Of a stretch of 64,000 nucleotides of DNA, positions 1 through 7,667 are shown piece by piece (the first letter of the stretch is position 1; every line of letters begins with the position of its first letter). The position numbers were made by a program, and so were the translations under genes. The notes under the pieces are model-generated. The model did no database searches. It was not told the DNA's origin and saw nothing but the letters and a program-made list of their open reading frames with translations. This stretch comes from Blastococcus saxobsidens DD2 (GTDB taxonomy: Bacteria > Actinomycetota > Actinomycetes > Mycobacteriales > Geodermatophilaceae): contig NC_016943.1 in assembly GCF_000284015.1 (NCBI RefSeq), positions 2,645,541 to 2,709,540 on the forward strand, read 5' to 3'.

Positions 1-2159
1 CCGCCACGGTGCTGCGGGACCAGACCGGCGGCAACCCCTTCTTCCTGCGTGAGCTGTGGCGCGACCACTCGGCGCGGGGCGGGGCGGACCTCATCGGGCG
101 GCAGGCACCGGCGTCGGTCCGCGACACGATCCTCGCCCGGCTGGAACGCCTCACCCTGCCCGGGCGCCAGACCGCCGAGCTGGCCGCCGTCGTGGGCGAG
201 GACGTCGACGTCGCGACGGTGCTCGCCGCGGCGCAGTGGGGCCGGGAGACCACTCTTGCCGGCCTGGACGAGGCCGTCGCCTTCGGTCTGCTCGAGCCCG
301 TGCCGCCGTCGGACGACGTGCTGCGCTTCCCGCACGCCCTGTCCCGGCAGGCCGTCCTGGACCTCATGCCGGCCTCCCGCCGCCTGCAGCTGCACGCGGA
401 GGTCGCGCAGGCGGTCGAGTCGACGGTGCCCGCGTCCGAGCGGCGAACCCAGCAACTGGCCTTCCACTACGCGCAGGCGCAGGCCCTCGGCCACGCGGGC
501 AGAGCGGTGCGGTACCTGACCGACGCCGCCCGGTCCGCGGCGCGGAGCCTCGCCCACGAGGACGCCACGCGATGGTTCGAACAGGCCGCCGCCCTCAGCG
601 AGGACGACGCCGAACGAAGCCGGCTGGTGCTCTCGGCGGCGGGCAGTCACCTGCTCGCCGGCGACTTCGCCCGCGCTCGGGCGCTCGCCGAGCAGGTGGC
701 GATCGGCGCCGGCGGATCTGCCGAACGGCTGGCCGGCGCCATCGCCTACGAGGACGCGTCCTGGCGCCCCGGGCTCCCCGGGCACAGGGCGGTGCAGCTG
801 CTCACCGACGCCCTGGCGGGGACCCACCCGGACCCGGCCGATCCCCGCTACGTCCGGGGCCTGGCCAGCCTCGGCCGGGCCATGGCCTTCACCGGTGCCA
901 CGGAGGAGGCCGGGGCCCTGGGCCGCCGGGCGGTCGACCTGGCCCGGGAACACGGGGACGACGAACTGCTCGCCCACGCCCTGCAGGCCAGTCTCTGGAA
1001 CGGCCTGCGCCCGAAGGACGCGCCGGACAAGCTCGCCCGAGCCGGGGAGCTGTCCCGGCTGGCCGACCGGACGGGGGCGCTGGGGCATCTCGGCCCCGCC
1101 GCCTACTACCGCGGCGTCATCGCCTATCTGCAGGGTGAGCCGGTCGCCCTCGCGCAGGCCCATGACGACCTGGTCCGGATGGCCCGCGGCACGGGGCAGG
1201 CGTTCTTCGACTACATGGCCGGCTGCGTGAGCTACGCCCGGCAGTTCACCGCCGGGGACTTCGCCACGGCGCACCGCACCTGCGGGGCCCTGCTGGACCT
1301 GGGCACGTCCTTCGGCAGCGACGACACCGAAGGGCCGTGCGCGGTGCAGAGCTACATGATCCGGCGGGAACGCGGGGTGGTCGGGCACGTCCGGGGTCTG
1401 GTCACCGGCGACGAGCGACCCGAGGAGCACTGGGCGCCGGGTCTGCTCGCCCTCTACACCGAGCTGGAACTGGCCGGGCCGGCCGCGCGGCTGCTGGCCT
1501 GGCTGCTCGACGGCCGCCTGGCGGGTTTCGAGGACTCGGCGCAGTGGCCGTGCGTCCTGGCGTACGCCGTCGAGGCGGCGCTGTTCCTCGAGGATGAGGC
1601 GGCCGCCCGGGCGCTGCGCCCGATGATGGCCGAGTACGCCGGCACCAACCTGGTGGCCGGTCAGTTCGTCGCCGTGTTCGGCAGCGCCGATCGGTACCTC
1701 GGGGCCCTCGACTCACTGCTGGGCGACCCCGCGGAGGAGGAACTGGCCGCGGCCCTGGAGATGGACGCCCGGATGGGCTCGCCCCTGCACCAGGCCCACA
1801 CCCTGGTGGCACAGGTGGTCCACGGCCGACGGGCGGGTGCCGACGCCCAGGTGCTGGACGACCTGGCCGGACAGGCTCGCCGGCTGGCTGAATTACTCGA
1901 CCTCCGGCGCGTCCTTCGGCTCCTCGAGGGGCCGGTGCTGCGGCTCCCGTCGCCCCGGGGTCCCGCCGGCCTGACCGCTCGGGAGACCGAGGTGCTGCAA
2001 CTGCTCGGCGAGGGGCTGCTGAACCGGGAGATCGCCGGGCGCCTGGTCATCAGCGAGAACACCGCCGCCAACCACGTGCGCAGCATCCTGGCCAAGACCG
2101 GGTCCGGGAACCGGACCCAGGCCGCGATGTTCGCCGCGGCTCACGGACTGCTGGAGTAG
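1..2159 (+). CDS. LuxR-family (LAL/MalT-like) transcriptional regulator, 5' partial
   Basis: The reading frame is open from the window edge, so the N-terminus with the Walker A ATPase site lies upstream. What remains is over 716 residues. It starts in the motif TGGNPFFLREL, typical of the end of the STAND/AAA ATPase module of large LuxR regulators, continues through a long Ala/Leu-rich helical (TPR-like) region, and ends in a LuxR helix-turn-helix: LTARETEVLQLLGEGLLNRE followed by ISENTAANHVRSILAKTG at about residues 652-700 of the visible part. These proteins normally sense a ligand through the helical domain and activate a few target genes; the ligand here is unknown. The stop is TAG. The next gene is convergent, only 11 bp away, so this gene ends its transcription unit. 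Confidence 0.9.
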   Translation, partial: ATVLRDQTGGNPFFLRELWRDHSARGGADLIGRQAPASVRDTILARLERLTLPGRQTAELAAVVGEDVDVATVLAAAQWGRETTLAGLDEAVAFGLLEPVPPSDDVLRFPHALSRQAVLDLMPASRRLQLHAEVAQAVESTVPASERRTQQLAFHYAQAQALGHAGRAVRYLTDAARSAARSLAHEDATRWFEQAAALSEDDAERSRLVLSAAGSHLLAGDFARARALAEQVAIGAGGSAERLAGAIAYEDASWRPGLPGHRAVQLLTDALAGTHPDPADPRYVRGLASLGRAMAFTGATEEAGALGRRAVDLAREHGDDELLAHALQASLWNGLRPKDAPDKLARAGELSRLADRTGALGHLGPAAYYRGVIAYLQGEPVALAQAHDDLVRMARGTGQAFFDYMAGCVSYARQFTAGDFATAHRTCGALLDLGTSFGSDDTEGPCAVQSYMIRRERGVVGHVRGLVTGDERPEEHWAPGLLALYTELELAGPAARLLAWLLDGRLAGFEDSAQWPCVLAYAVEAALFLEDEAAARALRPMMAEYAGTNLVAGQFVAVFGSADRYLGALDSLLGDPAEEELAAALEMDARMGSPLHQAHTLVAQVVHGRRAGADAQVLDDLAGQARRLAELLDLRRVLRLLEGPVLRLPSPRGPAGLTARETEVLQLLGEGLLNREIAGRLVISENTAANHVRSILAKTGSGNRTQAAMFAAAHGLLE

Positions 2160-2170
2160 CCGACGCCCGC

Positions 2171-2440
2171 TCACATAGGGGTCAGCGAGCCGTCCGGGCG
2201 GAGCGTCCCGGTCATCTCGACGATGACGTCGGCGGGCAGTCCGGCGCGGGCTGCGGCGCGGCGGATCGCTTCGGCCGAGGGCGCCTCGTAGAGGCAGTAC
2301 GTCTTGCGCTTGTCGGCGGACAGGAACGAGTAGAGCCACTGCACGCTTTCGTCGGAGTTGATCCGGTTGACGCCGTCCGCGTCGTCAGCCGTGAGTTCGA
2401 GGTCGTCGGCGTATCGGCGTTCGATCATGAAGACAGGCAT
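2171..2440 (-). CDS. DUF4242-type small protein (SCO4226 nickel-binding family)
   Basis: This encodes an 89-residue protein beginning MPVFMIERRYADDLELTADD and containing VQWLYSFLSADKRKTYCLYE, the pattern of the DUF4242 family, compact alpha/beta (ferredoxin-like) proteins of which one Streptomyces member binds nickel. The function of the family is otherwise unknown. The open frame continues far upstream, but the start at 2440 is preferred because homology begins there and GAAGGG lies about 8 nt upstream. The gene is convergent with the LuxR regulator and divergent from the small gene at 2676. I am sure of the family, not of the metal or role. Confidence 0.8.
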   Translation of the reverse strand: MPVFMIERRYADDLELTADDADGVNRINSDESVQWLYSFLSADKRKTYCLYEAPSAEAIRRAAARAGLPADVIVEMTGTLRPDGSLTPM

Positions 2441-2675
2441 CGGGCGGGCCCTTCGACGGGGTTCCGACCGTACTCGCGAATGCCCGTCGCGGACCGCGCG
2501 CCGTCTCCGGGTCCGGCCTGCGACGTTCGGGCGACGGACATCGCGGTGCACCACTGACCTCCTGTCGTCCCGGCCACCGAGGGCGGTCGGTTGGCCGTAG
2601 GTTGGTCGCGTCGCCGCGGAACAGCCATCCCGGGGTCCGCGCGGCGTGCACGACATGAGTCGAGAGGGGAAGCGG

Positions 2676-3023
2676 ATGGCGGGCAACCGGCCTGACCCAG
2701 GAGAGTTCTTCGACCTGGCGCAGCGGATGCTGCGCGAGTTGTTCGGCGATCCGGGGAGCGATGACGAGCCGTGGGCGGAGGCGACGCGTCGCCCACCCGA
2801 GCGGGCCGGGACCCCGCACGCCAACCGCGAGCTCAGCGCCGAGCGGCAGCGCGAGAACCTCACGTTCGCGCTGGCCACGCGGGCCGTCGAGGCGCTCGAG
2901 GACCTGGCGCTCAACGTCGCGGCGATCCGTCAGCGTCTCGAGCGCACGGACCCGCAGGCCTCGGCAGCGGGGCCTGAGCAGAAAGGGCGAGGCCCGGACG
3001 GGGCTGGCACCGCCGGGCAGTGA
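2676..3023 (+). CDS. hypothetical protein, 115 aa, mixed helical
   Basis: I do not recognise this gene. It encodes about 115 residues starting MAGNRPDPGEFFDLAQRMLR. The first third is acidic and helical, a central segment (ELSAERQRENLTFALATRAV) looks like an amphipathic helix, and the tail is Gly/Pro-rich and probably disordered. An in-frame ATG exists 30 nt upstream, but the start at 2676 is favoured by the strong ribosome site GAGAGGGGA five bases before it. There is no signal peptide or membrane segment, so it should be cytoplasmic. It is divergent from the DUF4242 gene and stands alone. Confidence 0.6.
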   Translation: MAGNRPDPGEFFDLAQRMLRELFGDPGSDDEPWAEATRRPPERAGTPHANRELSAERQRENLTFALATRAVEALEDLALNVAAIRQRLERTDPQASAAGPEQKGRGPDGAGTAGQ

Positions 3024-3120
3024 CCCGATCCGGCTGGGACCAGCCACAACTGGATGCGTCGGGCTACGTGCCCCTCGGAGATCACCGTGCCCGCGTCCTC
3101 CGGACAAAACCCTGGTGGAC

Positions 3121-3604
3121 TCATGGCCCAGCAGTCGCCGGCCGCGTCGGTGACGTGCGCCGCAGGCGGTACCAGCGCGGCGCGGTCCGCTTGAGCGGGC
3201 CGGGCATCCCGGTCACGTCGGCGGGCTCCTCATCGGTGACCGCCCAGCCGGGAAAGGTCGACCCGACGTCCGTACGGCTGGCGCCGCGGGGCAGGAGCGG
3301 GCGCCGTCCGGGTCGGAAGGCGAGGACCAGCAGCGTGGCCTCCCGCGTCGCGACGGCGGTGAGCCTCTCCCCCATCGCCGCCCGCTGGGCGTCCGTCAGG
3401 CCGTGGAAGCACCCGACGTCGAGGAAGAAGTCGGTCTCGCCCACCTCGTCCCGTCGCAGGTGGGTGACGTCCCCCTCGATGAACCGCACCTCGTCCCCGC
3501 GACCGCAGGCCCGATCCTGGAGGAAGCGGCGCGGATGGGGATGCTCCACGCGGACAGCGACGAGATCCTGCGTCGGCTGCCGCGGGAGCACCCGTCCGCA
3601 CCGA
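3121..3604 (-). pseudogene. class I SAM-methyltransferase remnant, 5' end missing
   Basis: The frame reads like the C-terminal two thirds of a small class I methyltransferase: a degraded second strand (AVRVEHPHPRRFLQDRACGR), then GDEVRFIEGDVTHLRRDEVG, FFLDVGCFHGLTDAQRAAMG, and a C-terminal region ending in RWYRLRR. The SAM-binding motif I (GxGxG), which should precede this, is absent, because the neighbouring monooxygenase gene ends at 3605 on the same strand. The only start available is a GTG at 3591 inside the fold, with no ribosome site. The simplest reading is a deletion that removed the 5' part of the gene. A short functional protein lacking SAM binding seems unlikely. Confidence 0.55.
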
Positions 3605-5428
3605 TCACGCCAGGTGGTGCACCTCCTGGAGGCGGTACACCGGGGTCGACACCTCCTCGTACCGGGCCTTGAGCTGCAGCGCGAGGTAGAGCGAGTAGTG
3701 ACGTGACTGGTGCAGGTTGCCGCCGTGGAACCACAGCGCCTCCTGCTGAGTGGGCTTCCACATGTTGCGCTGCTCCCCCTCCCACGGCCCCGGGTCCTTC
3801 GTGGTGTCGGAGCCGAGGCCCCACACCTTGCCGATCCTGTCCGCCACCTCCTGGCTGATCAGGTCCGCGGCCCAGCCGTTCATCGACCCGTAGCCGGTCG
3901 CGTACACCACCAGGTCGGCCGGCAGCTCGGTGCCGTCGTCCAGGACGACGGCGTCCTCGGTGAGGCGCACCACCTGGCCGTGCACGAGCTTCACCTGGCC
4001 GTCGGCCACGAGCTCCGCTGCGCCGACGTCGATGTAGTAGCCCGAGCCGCGGCGCAGGTACTTCATGAACAGTCCGGAGCCGTCGTCGCCCCAGTCGAGC
4101 CAGAAGCCGGCCTTCTCCAGGCGGTCGTAGAAGGCGGCATCCTTCTGCTTCATCTGCTCGTACAGCGGGATCTGGAACTCGTGCATGATCCGGTACGGCA
4201 GCGAGGCGAAGATCAGGTCCGCCTTCTCCGTCGTCACCCCGGCGGCCACCGCCTCCTCCGAGTACAGGGCGCCCAGCCCGATCTCCATGAGGCTGTCGCT
4301 CTTGACGATGTGGGTCGAGGAGCGCTGCACCATGGTGACGTCGGCGTCGTGTTCCCACAGCGCCCCGCAGATGTCGAAGGCGGAGTTGTTGCTGCCGATG
4401 ACGACGACCCGCTTGCCCGCGTAGGCGTCTGGGCCCGGGTGCGCCGAGGAGTGCTGCTGGTCACCGCGGAACACCTCCTGCCCGGGGATGACCGGGATGC
4501 TCGGCTTGCCGGACATCCCGGTCGCCAGGACCAGCTGCTTCGGGCGCAGGGTGAGCGGCGTGCCTTCCCGCTCCACCTCCACCTTCCACTCGCCGAGCTC
4601 GGGGTCGAAGGCGGCCGAGGTCGCGGTGGTGCTGCCCCAGTAGGGCACCTCCATGACCCGCACGTAGGACTCGAGCCAGTCACCGATCTTGTCCTTGGGG
4701 GCGAACACCGGCCAGTTGTCCGGGAACTTCAGGTACGGCAGGTGGTCGTACCAGACCGGGTCGTGCAGGCAGAGGGACTTGTACCGCCCGCGCCACTGGT
4801 CGCCCGGCCGGGGGTGCTTGTCGACGACGAGGGCCGGGACGCCGAGCTGGCGCAGCCGGGCCCCGAGCGCGATGCCGCCCTGCCCGCCGCCGATGACGAG
4901 CACCTCGGGGTGGATGCCGACGCCGAGCTCGGCCTCCTCCTGCTGCCGTCGTTCCAGCCAGGTGCGGCGGTGCTTGTCGGCGCCGTGCACGGCACCCATC
5001 GGCCGGGCCGGCCCGCGCGGCTCCTCGAACCCCTTCAGCTCGTGCACCGTGGTGAGGAACGTCCACGCCTTCGGCGCGCCGTCCTCCTCGACGAGCCGCA
5101 GCAGGCCCCGGCCGCGCCCCACGGCGGTCTCGAAGGTGAACCACCCGGTGGTGACGCCGTCGGCCTCCTCGGGCGGCTCCGCCAGAGCGAAGGACGACGG
5201 ATCGGTGCGCTCGAGCGTCGCGGTCAGCAGGTCGGTCACCCCGGCCGGGTTCTCGACGGTCGTGATGTTCCAGGTGAAGGCGATGAGGTCGCGCCAGAAG
5301 CTGGTGGTGGCGAACATCCCGGCCGCGCGCTCGACGTCGCGGGCGCGCAGCGCGTCGTCGAAGTCGGCGAGCCAGCGCTCCGCCCGCTGCGCCGGGGCCT
5401 GCGTGGTCGTGTCGAGGGTCTGCGTCAT
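3605..5428 (-). CDS. flavin-dependent monooxygenase (FMO/YUCCA type) with N-terminal NTF2-like domain
   Basis: The 607-residue protein has two parts. Residues 1 to about 150 resemble an NTF2/SnoaL-like fold (RWLADFDDALRARDVERAAG, later WTFLTTVHELKGFEE). From about 165 it is a class B flavin monooxygenase: FAD site VLVIGGGQGGIALGARLRQL, the WRGRYKSLCLHDPVWYDHLP segment, and an NADPH site VVVIGSNNSAFDICGAL. Such enzymes insert oxygen into carbon or a soft nucleophile using NADPH and O2; the substrate cannot be read from sequence. The start at 5428 is preceded by AGGAGG with 8-nt spacing. A GAF-domain regulator is divergent 134 bp away and is probably its activator. Downstream lies only a methyltransferase remnant. 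Confidence 0.9.
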   Translation of the reverse strand: MTQTLDTTTQAPAQRAERWLADFDDALRARDVERAAGMFATTSFWRDLIAFTWNITTVENPAGVTDLLTATLERTDPSSFALAEPPEEADGVTTGWFTFETAVGRGRGLLRLVEEDGAPKAWTFLTTVHELKGFEEPRGPARPMGAVHGADKHRRTWLERRQQEEAELGVGIHPEVLVIGGGQGGIALGARLRQLGVPALVVDKHPRPGDQWRGRYKSLCLHDPVWYDHLPYLKFPDNWPVFAPKDKIGDWLESYVRVMEVPYWGSTTATSAAFDPELGEWKVEVEREGTPLTLRPKQLVLATGMSGKPSIPVIPGQEVFRGDQQHSSAHPGPDAYAGKRVVVIGSNNSAFDICGALWEHDADVTMVQRSSTHIVKSDSLMEIGLGALYSEEAVAAGVTTEKADLIFASLPYRIMHEFQIPLYEQMKQKDAAFYDRLEKAGFWLDWGDDGSGLFMKYLRRGSGYYIDVGAAELVADGQVKLVHGQVVRLTEDAVVLDDGTELPADLVVYATGYGSMNGWAADLISQEVADRIGKVWGLGSDTTKDPGPWEGEQRNMWKPTQQEALWFHGGNLHQSRHYSLYLALQLKARYEEVSTPVYRLQEVHHLA

Positions 5429-5506
5429 GCGGTCTGCCTCCTGCGGGCACCGTTCGGCGTGGTGTGATGGGGAGCACACCGCCCGTCGCCCGGCTGGGGA
5501 AGCGTT

Positions 5507-5525
5507 GCAGCGTGTTGCACGCAGC
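5507..5525. promoter_or_regulatory. imperfect palindrome in the divergent FMO/GAF-regulator promoter
   Basis: The arms GCAGCGTG and CACGCAGC flank a 3-nt spacer and match at all but one arm position. Two direct copies of GTTGCA (5504-5509 and 5514-5519) overlap it. It lies between the starts of the monooxygenase (5428) and the GAF regulator (5563), where an activator or autorepressor site is expected. The assignment to the GAF regulator is inference from position. Confidence 0.45.
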
Positions 5526-5562
5526 CGGCCCGGGCGCGGGAGGCCCGAGGTGGAGGTGCGGC

Positions 5563-6858
5563 ATGACCGGCTACTCGGCGATCGCCCCGGGCACCGACCT
5601 GTCGCAGTACGCCCGGGTGCTGGTGCGCGTGCACGACGCGGTGCTCGGGGGCGGCCGGCCACCCGTGCGTCCCCGGGGTGTCGTCGCCCGCTCGTGGTCA
5701 CGCGTCCTCGGTCTCGGACTCGACCCGTCCCGCACGAACGCCCGCGAGCCGCTGCTCCCCGACGAGGTCGAGCGACGACGCCGGTGCTCCCCCCTGCTAC
5801 CGGTGATCGGCGAGCTCCGGCAGGTCCTGGGCGGCGTCGCCGACGCCTCGGCCTTCCTCATGGTCGTCACCGACGCCGACGGCGTCATCCTCTGGCGCGA
5901 GGGATCGGCCCGGATACGGCTGCGCGCCGACGCCCTGGGCTTCACCGAGGGCGCCCGGTGGACCGAGGGGACGGTGGGCACCAACGCCATCGGGACGGCG
6001 CTGGCCGAGGCGGCCCCGGTGCAGCTGTTCTCCGCCGAGCACTTCGAGCAGGCCCAGCACCCCTGGTACTGCACCGCCGCCCCCATCCACCACCCGGTCA
6101 GCGGGGACCTGCTGGGCATCGTCGACGTCAGCGGGCCTGCGCTGACCCTGCACCCCGTCATCGGCGCCCTCGTCGAGACCGCCGTCAAGCTGGCGGAGTC
6201 CCAGCTGTGGCGGCACCACGAGCTGCGGCTGGAGCGCGTGCGCCAGTCGGCCCGCGGTGTGCTGGCCACCGTCTCCGGCCCGCTGCTGCTCGTCGACGAC
6301 CACGGCTGGGTGGCCCACCAGGCGGGCATCGCCGCACGCGACCGGGTCGCGGTGCCGCGCGGGGGCACGTTGCTCGCCGTCCCGGGCCTGGGGCTGTGCG
6401 CGCCGGAACGGGTCGGCGAGGGCTGGCTGGTCCGGCCGCGTGGGTCCGGGGACGACATCGTCGCCGAGCTGGACCTGACCGGCCCACCGGTGCTCCGGCT
6501 GCAGTCGCACACCGACCTGTGGGTGACCCCGCTGAGCCGGCGGCATGCCGGTGTCCTCGGCCTGCTGCAGCAGGCCGGCCGGCCGGGGCTGAGCGCCGCG
6601 CAACTGAGCACCGCCCTGTTCGGCGACGAGCAGCACTGCGTGACGGTCCGGGCAGAGATGTCGCGACTGCGGAAGGTCATCGGCGGCCTCGTCACCACGA
6701 CCCCCTACCGACTCGCGGCCGGCGTCACCCTGAGAGTGGTCCGCCCCGACGACGAGGAACGCACCGTCCACCGAACGGACGCGCACCTCCCGCTGGACGC
6801 GGGGTCAGCGACCGCGCGCGCCGAGCCGCTGCCGGACGACGGCGACCTGCTCGGATGA
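5563..6858 (+). CDS. GAF-domain transcriptional regulator (AcoR-like, without AAA+ domain)
   Basis: The 431-residue protein opens with the N-terminal module of AcoR-type activators (VVARSWSRVLGLGLDP) and a GAF-like sensor (FLMVVTDADGVILWREGSAR; EGTVGTNAIGTALAEAAPVQ; QAQHPWYCTAAPIHHPVSGD). The sigma54-interacting AAA+ domain usual in AcoR is missing. Instead the C-terminus, about residues 320-405, looks like a winged helix (RRHAGVLGLLQQAGRPGLSA, then AEMSRLRKVIGG). This architecture is common in actinobacteria beside oxygenases and dehydrogenases. The start is set by GGAGG seven bases upstream. It is divergent from the FMO, so it probably controls that gene in response to a small ligand. Its 3' end overlaps the convergent enoyl-CoA hydratase gene by 54 bp. 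Confidence 0.85.
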   Translation: MTGYSAIAPGTDLSQYARVLVRVHDAVLGGGRPPVRPRGVVARSWSRVLGLGLDPSRTNAREPLLPDEVERRRRCSPLLPVIGELRQVLGGVADASAFLMVVTDADGVILWREGSARIRLRADALGFTEGARWTEGTVGTNAIGTALAEAAPVQLFSAEHFEQAQHPWYCTAAPIHHPVSGDLLGIVDVSGPALTLHPVIGALVETAVKLAESQLWRHHELRLERVRQSARGVLATVSGPLLLVDDHGWVAHQAGIAARDRVAVPRGGTLLAVPGLGLCAPERVGEGWLVRPRGSGDDIVAELDLTGPPVLRLQSHTDLWVTPLSRRHAGVLGLLQQAGRPGLSAAQLSTALFGDEQHCVTVRAEMSRLRKVIGGLVTTTPYRLAAGVTLRVVRPDDEERTVHRTDAHLPLDAGSATARAEPLPDDGDLLG

Positions 6859-7599
6859 CCCGATCAGCGCGCGGAACTCGTCCTGCTCGGCCTGGAGCCC
6901 CTCGGCGAACGGCACCCGCCCGGCGAGGTCGAGCAGTCGCTTGCCGGCGCGCGTGGCGTTGCGGCTGTGACCGGCGATCTCCGCGGCGAGCGCGAGCGCC
7001 TGGACGAGCGGTTCGTCCGCCTCCCGGGTGGCCAGGCCGAGCCGCGCGGCCTCGGTGCCCGAGATCCGCCGCCCGGTGAGCGTGAGCTCCTTGGCGACGT
7101 CGCGGCCGACCAGCTCGGGCAGCAGCTGCGTACCGCACATGTCCGGGACCAGTCCCCACTGGACCTCCATGACCGACAGCTGCGCATCGGGTGCCACGAT
7201 CCGGATGTCGGCCCCGAGGGCGATCTGCAGGCCGCCACCGAGAGCGACGCCGTGCACGGCGGCGATCACGGGCGCCGGCACCAGGGACCAGACGTGCACG
7301 GCCTGCTGGCCACGTGCCCGGGCAGCACCCAGCGGCTCGCGGGGCGCGACGACGCGGCCGGCCCCGTCCTCGGCCAGCGCGGCGAAGGACCCGAGGTCGA
7401 GCCCCGCGCAGAAGGCACGGCCTGCCCCGGTGAGGACGACGGCACCGACGTCGTCGCGGTCGATCAACTCGGTGCCGACGGCGATGAGCGCATCGAACAT
7501 CGCCGCATCCAGTGCGTTGAGCTTCTCCGCGCGGTCCAGCCGGACGGTCGCCACGCCCTCGGTCACCTCGAGCGCCACCCGGCGCGGGACATCGGTCAC
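6805..7599 (-). CDS. enoyl-CoA hydratase/isomerase (crotonase) family protein
   Basis: This 264-residue protein has the full crotonase layout: an N-terminal strand (ATVRLDRAEKLNALDAAMFD), the CoA-binding and oxyanion segment GAGRAFCAGLDLGSFAAL, and the second oxyanion loop VHGVALGGGLQIALGADIRI. The following SVMEVQWGLVPDMCGTQLLP holds one acidic residue at the first catalytic position (the Glu of SVME). The second position is Pro-Asp rather than Glu, so the reaction may not be classical hydration. It probably acts on an acyl-CoA in the cytoplasm. It is a single gene that overlaps the tail of the GAF regulator, and its substrate is not evident. Confidence 0.9.
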   Translation of the reverse strand: MTDVPRRVALEVTEGVATVRLDRAEKLNALDAAMFDALIAVGTELIDRDDVGAVVLTGAGRAFCAGLDLGSFAALAEDGAGRVVAPREPLGAARARGQQAVHVWSLVPAPVIAAVHGVALGGGLQIALGADIRIVAPDAQLSVMEVQWGLVPDMCGTQLLPELVGRDVAKELTLTGRRISGTEAARLGLATREADEPLVQALALAAEIAGHSRNATRAGKRLLDLAGRVPFAEGLQAEQDEFRALIGSSEQVAVVRQRLGARGR

Positions 7600-7667
7600 C
7601 GGCGCTGTCTACGGTCCCGCTGCCGCTCGTGTCAACGAACGGCGGCGGGACCGCGTCGGCCGCCGGG

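Noticed and set aside
2171..2914. A 247-residue version of the DUF4242 protein
   Set aside because: The N-terminal 158 residues are low-complexity Arg/Pro text overlapping the divergent gene's promoter and coding region; the family starts at 2440.
3710..5467. A 585-codon open frame antisense to the flavin monooxygenase, and similar long antisense frames elsewhere (for example 26066-28399)
   Set aside because: Mirror effect of high-GC coding DNA: low-information Arg/Gly/Val-rich sequence, no ribosome sites, no family motifs.
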